NCBI GenBank assembly: GCA_023052935.1
Contig: CM041294.1
Span: 96,851,616-96,915,615 of the forward strand
Origin: Piezodorus guildinii
Taxonomy: Eukaryota > Arthropoda > Insecta > Hemiptera > Pentatomidae
Reading direction: 5' to 3'
DNA length: 64,000 bases
This document shows, piece by piece, positions 23,235 through 35,499 of the stretch (position 1 is the stretch's first letter; the number at the start of each line of letters is the position of its first letter). The translations under genes were made by a program, and so were the position numbers. The notes beneath the pieces were generated by a model, which was not told the origin of the DNA, ran no database searches, and saw nothing but the letters and a program-made list of their open reading frames with translations.

Positions 23235-23710
23235 TCAAAAAGCGAACAGGGCTGCGCAAGAAGCTGCATTATAAATCTCCAAAACACCTAACTTACATTA
23301 AGAAATATATAAAAAATTACCTAAAGGTGAAAATGTCTCGGGCTTGGGAACAGATGTGGTCAGAAGCTGACAACACAAATAATTTAAGGAATATCAATCC
23401 ATCAGCATTCCATGGAAGTCAGTGATCGCGCGAGGAAACTGCTTTGGCGAGACTTGGTATCGGACATAGCAGGCTCAGACATGTCCATCTCATCCTTAGG
23501 TTCTGGTCGAACCAATTTGTAGTTGTGTAGAATGCCTCTCTCAATAAAACATATAATTAAGAACTGCCCCAAATTCCATGTACTAATGGATTAATTTCAT
23601 CTACCAAGATCGCTATGTGAGAGCTTGAAAGCCCTAGTGAAACAATTAGTTCACTACTGAGGTTCATAAAAGAATGTCATCTGCTCCACGAACTATAAGG
23701 AAAACAAATA
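23235..23710 (+). pseudogene. RNase H-type C-terminal fragment of a non-LTR retrotransposon
   Basis: Recoverable pieces are KANRAAQEAAL, NNLRNINPSAFHGS, LARLGIGHSRLRHVHLI, CVECLS and IIKNCPKF. This is the RNase H end and CCHC-like tail (LxRLRIGHxRLTH, C..C, H.L..CP) of Jockey/I/R1-group elements. It has several stops and frameshifts. Confidence 0.75.
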
Positions 23711-24139
23711 ATAATAATATGAATAAATTATTTTTTTTTTTTAATTCATAACAGAAAGGGAAAGAAAAAAATATATAAAAATTGAATAAACTAATTTTTA
23801 AACAATTGATAAATAAAAAATTGTGTTTTATCATTTTAAACTTGTTACAAAAAAAAATCTGTTAATATAAATATATTCGGTGCTAATAACCAAGAGGTTG
23901 AGCACCTATTCCAATTCCCTAACCCTAACCCTTACATTGATTTAATTTGTCTTACCTAAATCGAATTAACCTTTGGCGTAATGTAATTAAGGAGACATCT
24001 GCGAGCCTGAGGAAGCAGTAAGGTACACAGCCACCCCCGATTTATTCTATTTGATTTTAGCGTTGCGGGCGGTGAAAGATAAAACGAATCGACATTCATT
24101 AAACATTTTAAGATTTGACACAGCGAGGTTTGAGTAAGC

Positions 24140-24270
24140 GACTCCTTGCAGTCCGGTTCGTCGACCCTTGCTCGAAATAATTGTTCTTCTTCTTGTGATC
24201 GGGGCGGCTCAGTCGTTGCAGGACCTAGGCAGGCTAGAGGACTAGAGGACTTCCACGTCTCCTCAGGTAA
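24140..24270 (+). promoter_or_regulatory. Candidate initiator plus first exon
   Basis: GGCTCAGTCGTTGC at about 24207 fits the arthropod initiator TCAGT. About 58 bp downstream a consensus donor CCTCAG|GTAAGG occurs (GT at 24267). The patch is GC-rich in an AT-rich setting. It could be a non-coding first exon of the BTB-ZF gene 23 kb away, but nothing links them directly. Confidence 0.3.
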
Positions 24271-24474
24271 GGCCACTTCTAGCTATGGGAGGAGGCTGCG
24301 CTATGGATATCGTCTCCGTCCCACAATGGAAAATACGACCGATTTAGCTGGACAAAATTATGAAACTGGTCCATATTTAACCTTTGGGGTCCCAGATAAC
24401 GGAAAAAAACTAAAAGAAAAAATTATAAAAATAATTTTATGATTAGTTTGCCTTAAGTAAGTTCTTCTTATTAC

Positions 24475-25300
24475 TTTCACTTACCTTAATATGAAATATA
24501 TAGTAAGGGAAAGTATTGCGATCGTGAAAATTTTCGAATTCCAGTTTCCGGCGGAAATACACATTTTAGGCTTTCCTGAGCCGAAATAGCCAAGTCTCGC
24601 AAAAAGTTCTGGCGTGTGTGTTTGTGGTAAGTCCAGCGCGAAAAAAAAAACTGAGACTACATATTTAAGACAACTATACACCCTAGATATTACAGCAACT
24701 TTTCTTGAAAATCAGCTAACTAGAAGAGCCACCTTAAACCATTGCAACTTTTTACTATTTTCTCAAAAACGGCTCAAACGATTTTGATTAAACTCGCTAT
24801 ATTGATGTAAAATTTGATGGGCTTTAATATTATGTAGCTTTCTTTCTGATTGAAATAGTTTGACAGCGCTTAAATGCCGATATTTTAAATTTTCCTCCTC
24901 TACAGTATCTTTAATTTTGTAGAGTTAAAAAAATCGGCTAAATATGCAAGTAGAGCGAATTTGATAGACAACTTAAAGAGAAAAGTGCAAAAATATTTCC
25001 TTTTTGTGATATTTATTTTTTTGAACATTATAACAGAAATATAGATGTATAATATACCGTTGGAAAGCTAAATATTTTAGAAAAAAATACTATCATATAC
25101 ACAAAATTCTAAAAGTTAACGGAGGGTGATGAAAAGTCAATAAAACAAAATGATTGTCGTAGATGATAATTTAATTTAATTTAACACACGTTTCTATTTA
25201 AACTTTATTTAATTATTTCTTTAACAATTTATTTTAATCTCTTAATATATTTAAAACTTCTAAAATTAATTTTAAGTCGTGTGTTGCGCGCATCAGATTT
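24475..25300 (-). repeat. Family A repeat, complete copy, reversed
   Basis: Starts TTTCACTTACCTTAATATGA, passes AGTATTGCGATCGTGAAAAT, ACTTTTTACTATTTTCTC and ATACCGTTGGAAAGCTAAAT, and ends TTTTAAGTCGTGTGTTGCGC. Confidence 0.82.
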
Positions 25301-25304
25301 TTAG

Positions 25305-25496
25305 GACGTTTCGGGCTTTATTATCAAGACTTTGTTATATGTTATACCATTATCAAGACTTTTTTGTTCATTTAATTTATTGATATAGATTTTTGTAGCT
25401 AACAGCTACATGTACTTCTAAATGTCGACTATTGGCTCACTGTGAGGAATAATGAATAAAAAAGTCTTGATAATGGGGACAAGGCCCCGAAACGTC
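25305..25496. mobile_element. Foldback hairpin element, 192 bp
   Basis: GACGTTTCGGGCTTTATTAT CAAGACTTT (25305-25333) is inverted at 25461-25496 (AAAGTCTTGATAATGG...CCCCGAAACGTC). It follows directly on the outer end of a family A copy. Confidence 0.8.
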
Positions 25497-26004
25497 GACT
25501 AATATTTGACCAGTTATATAGTTAATTAGAATAATAAGGATATGGTGGAAGAGAATTATGCTTAATTTAATATGTAAATATAAAAAATAATTAATTTTTT
25601 GACACTATTGGAGAGGTGGTCAAAAACCAAATTTAGTTGCTAAAATCTAAAACTTTCCTACTTTTAATGTTTAAAGTCCCAGAATACTGGAAAAATAATA
25701 CAAATCCAATAATCGGCTCATAGTGGCTTAAACCTGCTAATAGATGTATTTTAAATCATTCAGGAAACTCTTCCAATTATAGATAGTAAAACATTTGATT
25801 CGGAGTGGTGTGTCTGAAAAAAATTATGTATCACCCAAAACGCAAAAAGCTTAGAAGCATTGATAAAACAAATCCTTTTCTAAACACTTAAATGAGCACA
25901 CATTAAAAAAAAAAAAAAAAAAAAAAATTAAAAAAGAAAAGAAAAAAATCCTTTTCGTTATTGAATAGGGGAATTTTCTAGGGAATAGCAAACATATTTT
26001 TAAT
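25497..26004. other. AT-rich, poly-A tract
   Basis: Nothing coding. A long A run at 25903-25945 separates two family A copies and may be a retroposon tail without a recognisable body. Confidence 0.5.
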
Positions 26005-26325
26005 GCACTTTTTGTTCTTTTGAAAATAAGAACAGTGATATAGAAGTGTAATATACCGTTGGAAATCTAAAGATTTTAGAAAAAAATATTATCTTATACA
26101 CAATATTGTAAAAGTTAACGGAGAGTGATGAAAAGACGATAAAACTAATTTATTGTTATAAATAATAATATAATAGATTTTTTAATAAACCAGACGTTCC
26201 TATTGAAATTCAATTTAATTAATTCTTTAACAATTTATTTTCATCCATAAATGTATTTACAAATTCTTCAATTGATTTTAACAACGGAGGTAAGTGAAAG
26301 TCGTGTGTTGCACCCACCTGATTTT
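26005..26325 (-). repeat. Family A repeat, outer third, reversed
   Basis: AATATACCGTTGGAAATCTA to GGAGGTAAGTGAAAGTCGTG with the CCACCTGATTTTT end. The other end is missing. Confidence 0.8.
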
Positions 26326-27625
26326 TTTTAATTCATCCCATAAATGACAAGTGAACCATGACAGTCTAATTTTTATCACATTTACTAGATGTATATCATT
26401 ATACAGTTGTAAATATCAATAAATATGCATTTTTTAAAAATAATAATAAAATGTAACCGTTTGACATACTCCAGTTCTGTTGGTGTTGTTCACATGAAAA
26501 ATGTAAAGATACGTCCTTAATCAACAATTTAATGGGAAAAACTGTTTTTACAGAACTTTTTTTCTCTAGGACCTATCGTTAAGAGAAGCTATATTGGTTT
26601 GAATGAAAACTTCACGTATGAAACTCCTATTTTCACTTAACTTCTCATCTTTCCCTGTCGTGGATTGGCCTCAGCCTAGACGAACAGACAATTTAATTCT
26701 CCTGCCCACGGCCTAACACGTTTATCAGAGTCACTCGATTCCCTGAAGTGTTGTGTTGGTTTTGAAAGTTCCAAGTCATCCCGAATGGTCTTCCTGCATG
26801 TGCTTAATTATAATATACTGAAATTGCCTTTGAGAGGTGTTAGAACTCCTTTCAAACAAGTGCCAGTTTGTATTACGGACTATTACAAATTTATCGAAAA
26901 AATCTTTAACGTTTAATATAGGTATATGAATGTATTATAATTATATGGTCGAAAACGGTTATCCTCATTTTGGGAAAATAAGACGATTGATTTCCATGAG
27001 GTACTAAAAGGGCATTTTTTTATGAATTTGATATTTTGACATATTTTTATTGTAATCGTTGTTTTATTGAACTTTGTCTTTCATCTAAAAATTACAATAG
27101 CATAAAGTGGCATTAAATGAATAAAAAATAAATGGAGGAATATAAGATAGTTTATAGGGAAACTAAACGGGAAACATTTTCCGAGGGAGTATTAATATCG
27201 TGAAAAAAGCTCAATGTATTCAATGTCGTCTATTGTTTGTTCGAGCGTTTTTTGCCTAATTCTCGTTTTAATAGCAGAATTATTCATCTATTAAACATTA
27301 TTTAATACTTATGTTATATTATTGTTCAACTTAAAATACCTCAAGGGTAGTGTAAATTCAGGTAAGGCCTGTGCTCTTGCACTATTGTTTTTGCAATATT
27401 GTATTATTTGTTACTTGATTGTTAAACAATAAAGGAAATAATGAGAAAAAAAAATTATACTAAAACTAACTATTATTAAAAAAGCTTAATCTTATTCTAT
27501 ATTAATTTAGCTATTTTATTGCAGGTAAGGATCAAACAGCTGACTCAGAACTATATAGGCACTTTGAGTAGGGATATAACCGTGCCAGGTAACCATAGTC
27601 ATATTTTATATTATGATATAAATCT

Positions 27626-27629
<4 letters not shown>
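26326..27629. other. No feature recognised
   Basis: AT-rich; 26640-26800 is more balanced but has no long frame or familiar motif. Confidence 0.5.
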
Positions 27630-27699
<70 letters not shown>

Positions 27700-27716
27700 T
27701 ATATATATATTTATAT
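27630..27716. repeat. (TA)n microsatellite
   Basis: About 85 bp of almost pure TA with one GA interruption, just left of a mariner-like element. Confidence 0.95.
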
Positions 27717-27809
27717 ATTATTGTACATAAATAATTATTATAATCTAGACGTTAATCGTAATAATAATATTAGAGTTAGTCGTTCTTGCTTATTTCATAA
27801 ATGTTTCTA

Positions 27810-29240
27810 ATGGGTTGTAAAATAAGTTCTTAGCGTTTTGGTTCATTATTTTCTATAATGATCCTTTGTAGTCGACCAAAAAAAATTACCCTCCCCCTCA
27901 AAATTCGAGGGCTTACGTTTCAAGATACGTAGAACCTGAATAACGAATAAAAACAAATCCTTTTGTCCGCCATTCGCGGCATTTCTCCGAAACTACTGCA
28001 CCAATTTTTTTTTTAAATTCGCCATAAAAATATTACAAAACTGATATAATATGACAATACTAGGTCATACAACGATTTAATTCAATAACTCAGCAATTTT
28101 TAAAATATCAGTGTTTTATAACAAAACTCTAATAATTATAAAAAAAAAAGAGAAAAAGGAAAAGAAAAAAATCGAAATTTTACCCTATAAAACGCCCATA
28201 ACTCAGTTATTTTTGAATTACAATTTTTGAGAAAAATTGTATTGGCGTTTTAACAGAAAAACCGCAAATGATAAGAAAAAACAAACGAAAGAAATCGAAC
28301 ATTTACCTATAAATACGCCCATAACTCAGTTATTTTTGAAGATAAAGAAAAAAATTATATATGATTTTTAACCAAAAATACGCAAATAATTAGAAAAAAA
28401 GCAAAGGAAAATTTGAAATTTTAACCCACAAATACGCCCAAAACTAAGTTATTTTTGAATATAGAGAAAAATATGTATAGAGTTTTAGAATCACTAAAGC
28501 ACAATTCCCACTTCACACAAAAAAAAACAAAAAAAAAACAAAAAAAAACATTGATGTATATATTTCTATATAATGAAAAAAGAATCATTAAAATTGGTTC
28601 TGAACTAGCAGAGATATATCGTTTTGAAATTAGCAGCGGTGATATGCCATTCTCCTTTGAATTATTTATTGTTTTCCATATTATTTAATTGCTATAAACA
28701 ACTATATAAACAGTTATACCCTAATATAGTTATTTGGAAATAATAAACCATCGGGTAATAATTTGCAGGATTTTTTACTGATGATTTCTCTGAAAACTTT
28801 AGATTCTTATAATATTTTTAATCAATTTTATTATGCCATAGTCTCGTGTCGTTGAGTGAAGGTTATCTCTGATCGATGCTTGAATTTGGTCATCAACAGT
28901 TGAAAGACCCAAAGGCTTGCAAGTCTAAATATCCGGCTTTTCATCGCCATACATACTTCACATTTTGTTAACTGTCTGTGCGCGGATTTTCCATTTCGGA
29001 AATTAAAAAAATTATTAAATGAGCAAAATGATTTTTTTTTAATCTTCTATTCTGATCAAGCAAGATACATATACCACTTAAAGATAAGAAATCTCGTTTG
29101 AAACTGATGCATAAAAGCACCTTAACTAATCCTTTTTTATAATATGTAAACATAATTGACCAAGTAAACATGATTTTATAAACACAGGGAGGATTAAATT
29201 GAAATACTGAAAAACGTTACTAACCTATTTTACAACCCAA
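27810..29240. mobile_element. Mariner-like element ends around a composite interior
   Basis: The left end TGGGTTGTAAAATAAGTTC (27811) and the complement of the right end, TGGGTTGTAAAATAGGTTAG (ending 29240), are matching terminal repeats extending into GCGTTTT/ACGTTTT. TA dinucleotides flank them (27808-27809, 29241-29242). The right third holds a minus-strand fragment like STVDDQIQASIRDNLHSTTRD, which resembles the helix-turn-helix linker of mariner transposases (28830-28975). The interior 27880-28700 is instead family B repeat, with the phrase CGCCCATAACTCAGTTATTT repeated several times. It looks like a mariner derivative that captured or lost sequence. Confidence 0.6.
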
Positions 29241-29385
29241 TATATTTTAACATTTTTCATATCTTCAGAGTTTGAAAAAAAGTAATTTATTAAACATTAA
29301 ACACTCTATGTATAGATATAATTTCGTTAAACACCAACGAAACTCAACTCGTCTTCACTTGAACTAATTGCTTATTACATGTTTA

Positions 29386-29685
29386 TTGGACAAGGTTCTA
29401 TCCTGGCCCCACTTCTGTATTTAATATACACATAGGACTTACCGATAAACGAAAACATCCTAACTGCGACCTATGCCGACGACACAGCTGCTATTGCAAA
29501 AAACACAGACCCCATACAGGCCAGTATAACATTACAACACCACTTGGACAACCTACTAAAATGGTGTAAGAAATGGAAGTTAATTATTAACTATGACAAG
29601 TCACAACATGTTACATTTACCCTCAGACGCGGAACCTGCACACCAGTTTAAATTGACTACCACCCGCTACCACAATAAAATACAG
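29386..29685 (+). pseudogene. Jockey RT palm fragment
   Basis: Reads GQGSILAPLLYLIYT, a stop, DLPINENILTATYADDTAAI, QHHLDNLLKWCKKWKL and VTFTLRRGTCTPV. It covers the GVPQGS and YADD region of the family at 18352-20124, with stops; both sides are lost. Confidence 0.82.
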
Positions 29686-30274
29686 TAAAGTACGACGCCA
29701 TTCAACTTCTTGGCTGACAGTGTGCTTTGATGTTGGCCCAGTACTGCCGCATTATCTTCTCCCTCCTTCGGCCAGAGAGCACCTTCCTCGTTCGCATTAG
29801 TCGTCCTGTACGGTGTTAGGTCCCTCCTTTCGCCGCCGACTATTCCCAGCTTTGAAGATCTGACACTTCCATTAACCATGAGGTCCTGACCTTTCTCTTT
29901 TGCCAGTAGAATAGAACCTGACTGGTTACTCTGTTGGGAATCATTCTCGAAATAAGCCTTTATCTCATAAGATTACTCACAAAGAATTAAGAGTAGTAAT
30001 GCTTCTAGTATGTTGTGGAAAATATAATGTCTCTGTCCCTAACCTTTGCAAAAACAGTCTTATCTAGAACCCTTCTTTTTAGTCGATGTAGCTTAATCGA
30101 TACCTCTACAACTTACAGCTGAACTCAGTTCAAATAGGAATCCGAGATGTTCAAAGGTCAACAGCCGCGCAAGGTGATTAGGCTGGAAATCAAATTCAAA
30201 AGTTTTTCCCCCCAAAAGAGGCTGATTGATACCGCTCTCTACCCCAGGACTGTAATAACAGGATGTAATAAATG

Positions 30275-30355
30275 ATAACCTCGCCACCGCCGGTATCGAA
30301 GACAGAGCCCTGAAACCAGTAGCCCACCACCAGTAGACTGGACCACACCGCTATT
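30275..30355 (-). mobile_element. SINE-2 head fragment
   Basis: The complement of CAGTAGACTGGACCACACCG and CGGTATCGAAGACAGAGCCC resembles a SINE-2 tRNA-like head with its B box. No body is attached. Confidence 0.5.
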
Positions 30356-30380
30356 TCTACAACTTCCAACGGATGTCAAG

Positions 30381-30642
30381 GGCCTCCTGTGGCATAGTGA
30401 CTAATATAACAGCTTTCTATGCCCAAGATCACGAGTTCAAACCTGCAGATGGCCCTAGCCATCGTATATGCCGTTCCTTCGGAGGAGACGTTAAAAGGTG
30501 GTCCCAAGCCTGTGCGATGTCAGGTACTCGCTAAAGATCCCTATCCTAATTAAATCTGTATAGACACAATTTCAGACTCCCCCTATAGCATCATCCGATT
30601 AGCCACAGTAGCACAAAGTGACGTTGAATGAATAAATTAAAA
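30381..30642 (+). mobile_element. SINE-1 copy with 16-bp target-site duplication
   Basis: The copy runs from the tRNA-like head (GTTCAAACCTG B box) through GTCAGGTACTCGCTAAAGAT and the GACGTTGAATGAATAAA tail. A perfect 16-bp repeat TCCAACGGATGTCAAG lies at 30365-30380 and 30643-30658. Confidence 0.9.
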
Positions 30643-31009
30643 TCCAACGGATGTCAAGTCAATTGCTGCTTTACGATCTTGGCATTCTTCCAATTCTACC
30701 TGTAATCTAAAGCTGTTTCACATTTACAAGACTCTTATCAATCTCAACCTTCATACAATTATGCATTATCTTAATCGCATCTTTATTCTGGAAACAGCAC
30801 GTGTGTTCTCTCCTCTAACGATAAGGACCAGCTAGTGCCCAATAATATCTACGTTTCCTCTCCCAGCTCTCTCCTTCGAGATCTCACTCCTTTCCCCCTC
30901 TTTTTTATCCATATTTAGAAGCCAGGTCTCTGGAAGCCTTAAAAATGCTTTTCTTAACTAAATGGAAAAGGCTGCAGAAATGGAGCAAATATAAATAAAG
31001 AAAAAACTA

Positions 31010-31690
31010 AGTGTATAAGGGCTGGCGCGGGAACGAATGATACACCAGAAAACCTGTCGCAATGGAACCATTCACATTTCAAAATGTGAACCAATTTAGA
31101 TTTTTAGGCTCCATAGTTGGTAATTCGAATAAGATAAGTTTTGAGACGGACCAACGGACACGGAAGGAAAATTACTGCTATTTTGACCTCAGAAAGCACC
31201 TTCGCAGTAAGGTCTTGTCTCGTCAGGCCAAGTGCCTTTTTTTATCAAACACTTATGCTACCAGTTTTGACGTATTCTTCGGAGACATGGGTCCTGACTA
31301 ATTCAGAAGAAAGGGAGCTTTTTGTCTTTGAAAGGAAGATTTTGCGCAATATTTATGGAGCCATTAAGAAAGGGAACCAGTATAGGGGGCGCAATAACCG
31401 GGAGGTATACCAATTATTTGGGGAAGCCAACGTCGTTCGTTGTATAAAGTGTAAGATGGGCAGGCCACATTGCAAGGATGGATCAGGAACAAATTCCCAA
31501 ATAACTACTCTTTAGGAATCTAAAGAGGTCGAGAGAAGAGGAAAGCCAACAATGAGATGGGAAGACGCCGTTATGAAGAATGCCATGACCCTTTTGGGCG
31601 TACAAAACTGGAGAGCGGCTGCAGAGGACCGAGCCACCTGGCGATGACTCATTGAGGATGCCAAGGTCCACATCGGATTGCAGTGCCATT
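31010..31690 (+). pseudogene. RTE-like LINE 3' fragment
   Basis: Reads FRFLGSIVGNSNKISFETDQ, LMLPVLTYSSETWVLTNSEE, FERKILRNIYGAI and REVYQLFGEANVVRCIK, then RGRPTMRWEDAV and LGVQNWRAAAEDRATW in shifted frames. It parallels residues after YADD in the element at 49463-52280, but from a distinct, older subfamily. Frameshifts at about 31140 and 31500. Confidence 0.85.
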
Positions 31691-32079
31691 GAAAGAAGAA
31701 AGAAAGAAGATCCTTGGATGTATTTGTTGAACTCTTTACTTCTCAACTCCCATCCCTTATACAGGTACCCTTGCCCAGCACTACCGATACTTTGTTATTC
31801 CTCCTCTCGCTCCACAAAGGTATCCACCTTCGCCCTTATTCCCATCACTTTGTTCATATCATCGTGTGCTTGAAAAATTGAAGTATCCTTTTCCTCATAA
31901 TACAACTTTATATTGATAAAAACTATATTTGAATGATAATAATGACATAACCCGAAGATTCGTACTGTTGACACTTATCTTTTCCTACGCAGTTCACTCC
32001 AATGGCTACCGTCCGAGCCCGAATCCCCAAGATCTGACCTAACACAATCTTTCCACCTATACCTCGGCCTACCTCTCTT

Positions 32080-32200
32080 ACACAATACCAGTTAGTTCAG
32101 CGGAAATTAACTTTTCAGGAATTCGTTCTCCTCTAAGCTTCGTTTATACTGGAGGGATACAAGCTGTGTAATTCTGCGTTGTGTAGCAATCTTAATTATC
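32080..32200 (-). pseudogene. RTE-like C-terminal scrap
   Basis: The minus strand contains ERIPEKLISAELTG followed by a broken GRPRYR, like the fragment at 22260-22462. Confidence 0.5.
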
Positions 32201-32424
32201 AAGTAAGCCACCGCGTTTCAGACCCGTATAGAACCGTTGGGAGAAATAATTCATTCAGACAAAATTATCCGAACCCTTATAATAAACTTACAAGAAACTA
32301 TCTCATATCCTTTGTGGGTTAACCGCTTCTAGAACACACATAAGCAACAATTGTCTGCAGAATTACCCAAGTTTCACGTTATATCTAATTAAACATATAA
32401 GATTGCTAAGGTTTCGCTTGTCCC

Positions 32425-32985
32425 TATTAAACAGATCCGCTACCTAGGACTCCTACTTGACAAACTTCTAACATGGAATTAGCGCACTAGACTGAAACGA
32501 CAAGAAGCTGCTTGCTGCTTTCGGGTACTTCAACACTTACTTGAGAGTTTATCTAACCTTCCAATTAACTATAAAAGGCTCATCTATATCACCATCATAA
32601 GGCCTATCTGGACTTACGGAGTTGAGCTTTGGGTCTCTACTAAACCATCAAATTATTTTCGTATTCAATCCTTACGGTCCAAAATTCTTAACGCTCCTTA
32701 CTTTGTAATGAATAAACTCATCCATAAAGACCTTAATGTTCCATATGTAGCTGATTTGGTCCGAACCAGGTGTCTATCCTTCCATGAAAAACTAAACTAC
32801 CATTCTAACCCTCTAGTTTCAATCAAAAGAAGATGGCCTCGAGATCTCCTAGTTTAGTTTACCTACTGGAGTGCTGCCAATGGGCAGTTTCTCTTCATGC
32901 CTTTTTAACGTATGTTATCTAACAGCTGATTTATTAGATGTATTAACGAATACAGTTGGAAATATCAAATAAATACAATTTAAAA
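32425..32985 (+). pseudogene. Jockey 3' fragment with 3' UTR
   Basis: Reads IRYLGLLLDKLLTWN, stop, RTRLKRQEAACCFRVLQHLL, IWTYGVELWVST, NAPYFVMNKLIHKDLNVPY and RRWPRDLLV*, then a 3' UTR with CTGATTTATTAGATGTATTA and ACAGTTGGAAATATCAAATA. It is the same family as 52675-53678, and UTR similarity is visible. Confidence 0.85.
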
Positions 32986-34194
32986 CATAAAAACTTGCTA
33001 CAGAGGGATGAATCAGAATTCATATTTATTTTTACATTTGAAATTTTTATTTGAACATATTTTTGTTTTAATAGTTTGTATTATAGATGTATTAGTATTT
33101 TAAACTGATGATAAAATAAATACTTGAAACATTTTATCAGTGGTTTCGTTGATGAACAAACCATTCATAATAACAATCACTTACTTTTGAGGAGATATTA
33201 AAAAAAAATCCTGTAGATTTGTTGGTAATTAATTGAAATAATAACAACATTTTCAGCACTTTAGCATTTAAATATACTTGCACATTACTAATTATAATAG
33301 ATCCCATGTACCTTATTCCACAATAACCTGATCATCAGCTCGCTTGTTGTTAGCCAATGTTCCAAAGAGCTTATGTGTAGTCCTGCAAGAATCTTCCATT
33401 TTTTACCTTTTCGCTTCTCTATGGCTCAGTACAAACCCAAGCCTAAAAGCGTGATCAGTATAATACAATTCAAGAAAACAAAAAAATTTTTCATCTAAAA
33501 AAAATTTTATTCTCAGCAGAGTAGTGGGAATAGACATCCATCAGGCTTAACTTAGTGTTGAATATAATTATAATATATTTAATGGGATAAAATTATTCTG
33601 GATGATAAAGGATAGTTCTCATATTTTTAGTTAGTTATTTATAGCAATTTACAACTATATTACAATAACACAACTACTAAATATGTAAAAATAAAGTCTT
33701 ATGAAGGATATACCCATTGGTAGCAATTTTAAGGCTGCAGATCCCTTAGCCAACTTAATTTCAGTCTCCTCAGAGGAAAATCGGAATCATACAGAGATCA
33801 TAGGTTAGGGAATAGTAGGTTTTGTGGACAGGGAATTAGGAATTAAGTGAAATATATTGATCAACCCGAACATTTCTGCATACAAAATCAATATTCAGAT
33901 CTTTATAAAGGATTTTATTAGTCTCTAAGTCAGGAGTATTTATAATTTTTCGAAGGGTTTGAAATTGTAACCCATAAAAACAAATATTAAGTAACTATTG
34001 TTTTGTAAGCAGTAAAATGAATATTGTCATAATGTATAAACAAACAGTTAATAGGCATTCACAGCGACGTGCAACATAGACTGCAGCCATTAATGCATAT
34101 AGCTGTTATTTTAAAATTCTATTCAATTCCTCTCTGCATAATCAGTTGTCATTTATTAGACATCGGAATCAATTTATTATAGACCAACGTCAAT
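32986..34194. other. AT-rich, no gene seen
   Basis: Only short frames, no repeats that I recognise. Confidence 0.5.
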
Positions 34195-34207
34195 TAATAC
34201 TGAAATA

Positions 34208-34489
34208 GAGATCACTTGTAGCTGGGTGGCTAGCGTAACAGCCTCACATGCCAAAGGTCACGGGTTCAAATCCGCAGGTGGTCCTAGGATTTTATAATGG
34301 GAGTAAAAAATCCTTAGTTACGCCGTCCTTCGGAGGGGACGTTAAAAGGTGGTCCGAGCCTGTGCAATGTCAGGTACTCGTTAAAGATCCCTATCCTAAT
34401 AAAACCTGATAGGCAAAATTTAGGACTCCCTCTGTAGCATCGTCCGATTAGCCATAGTAGCATAAAGTGACGTTAAATAAATAACTAAC
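34208..34489 (+). mobile_element. SINE-1, near-complete reference copy, 13-bp target-site duplication
   Basis: This is the best-preserved copy in the window: head GGTGGCTAGCGTAACAGCC, B box GGGTTCAAATCC, body with CCTTAGTTACGCCGTCCTTC and GTCAGGTACTCGTTAAAGAT, then GCATCGTCCGATTAGCCAT and the GACGTTAAATAAATAA tail. Duplication TAATACTGAAATA at 34195-34207 and 34490-34502. Confidence 0.92.
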
Positions 34490-35237
34490 TAATACTGAAA
34501 TAAAACAATGTTCTACCTTCGGAATAGTGTCCGCTTGGTTATTATCACTCCATCTTGTCAATTAAAAAATTAAAAATCTTCAATTTATAATTTTATGATT
34601 TTTTGGAACTTTCTTGTTTAGAGCTATCACATCTCAAAACTATGGGATTGAATTTCGAAAATAAGCGGTATGATTTTTCTTTAATCAGTACAATTCTGTC
34701 TCTGTGTGATTCGTATGGATATGCACCACGCTTTCAGAGATATTTACAATCAGAAGGAAAGGAAAATGGATAATATAAAATTGTGGGATGTGATATAAAT
34801 TAAAAAACTTTTCACGTTTCCATACTTTCTCATACTACTATAGATTGTCCAAGAAAAATATTCGTAACCATAGATTTTCGGAGAAAATATTTCTTATAAC
34901 TTTATTAAACGCAAATTAAGTGATGGATTCGATAAAACACGGCATTGCGCATTTGGTTACCATGTTTACAAGTAAAGAAAATTATAGGAGGCCAAGACCC
35001 ATCCAGGTTTTGGCGGCATGAAAATAGATAGAGAGAAAATTAGAAACCCATATATCCTGGTTTACAACTTATGTTACCCTGCAAAAGTTAATGTATGGCA
35101 GCAATTGTGACATTAGCTTATCATTTTCGTATCAACTCATCTTTTTCTAATATAATATAATAATATTATAATTGTGATAATCCAATACTCATATTCAGGC
35201 CTAAATAAGCCAACTGTAGGAAATCTTATATTTATGT

Positions 35238-35411
35238 GCTGAAGTTTCGATCTACATTGTGGGCCTTCATCAGATTGAGAATAAAACAAACTAATGTTTT
35301 TTTTTTATTTCATTACTATTATCTAATTACTATGTTGTTGATTTATTATTTTTATTGGCTGTATATAGTTTTTTTCTTTGCCCTGATGAAGGCCAAAACG
35401 TCTACCATATC
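35238..35411. mobile_element. Foldback element with CTGATGAAGGCC motif
   Basis: GGGCCTTCATCAG (35261-35273) is inverted at CTGATGAAGGCC (35383-35394). GTTTCG and AAAACGTC lie outside the cores. Pairing beyond the core is imperfect. Confidence 0.65.
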
Positions 35412-35499
35412 TGATATAATTTATTTTCCTTATTGGTGTATGTCTTTATGACCTCACAACTCAATCAACTTCTCCATCTTATTTTGTATAATGTACAGC

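Noticed and set aside
23890..23940. Telomere-like CCTAACCC motif
   Set aside because: Only two or three units in unrelated AT-rich sequence.
35383..35411. Functional hammerhead ribozyme
   Set aside because: CTGATGAAGGCC is followed by AAAACGTC rather than GAAAC, and I could not draw a convincing stem II. Kept only as part of a shared-motif observation.
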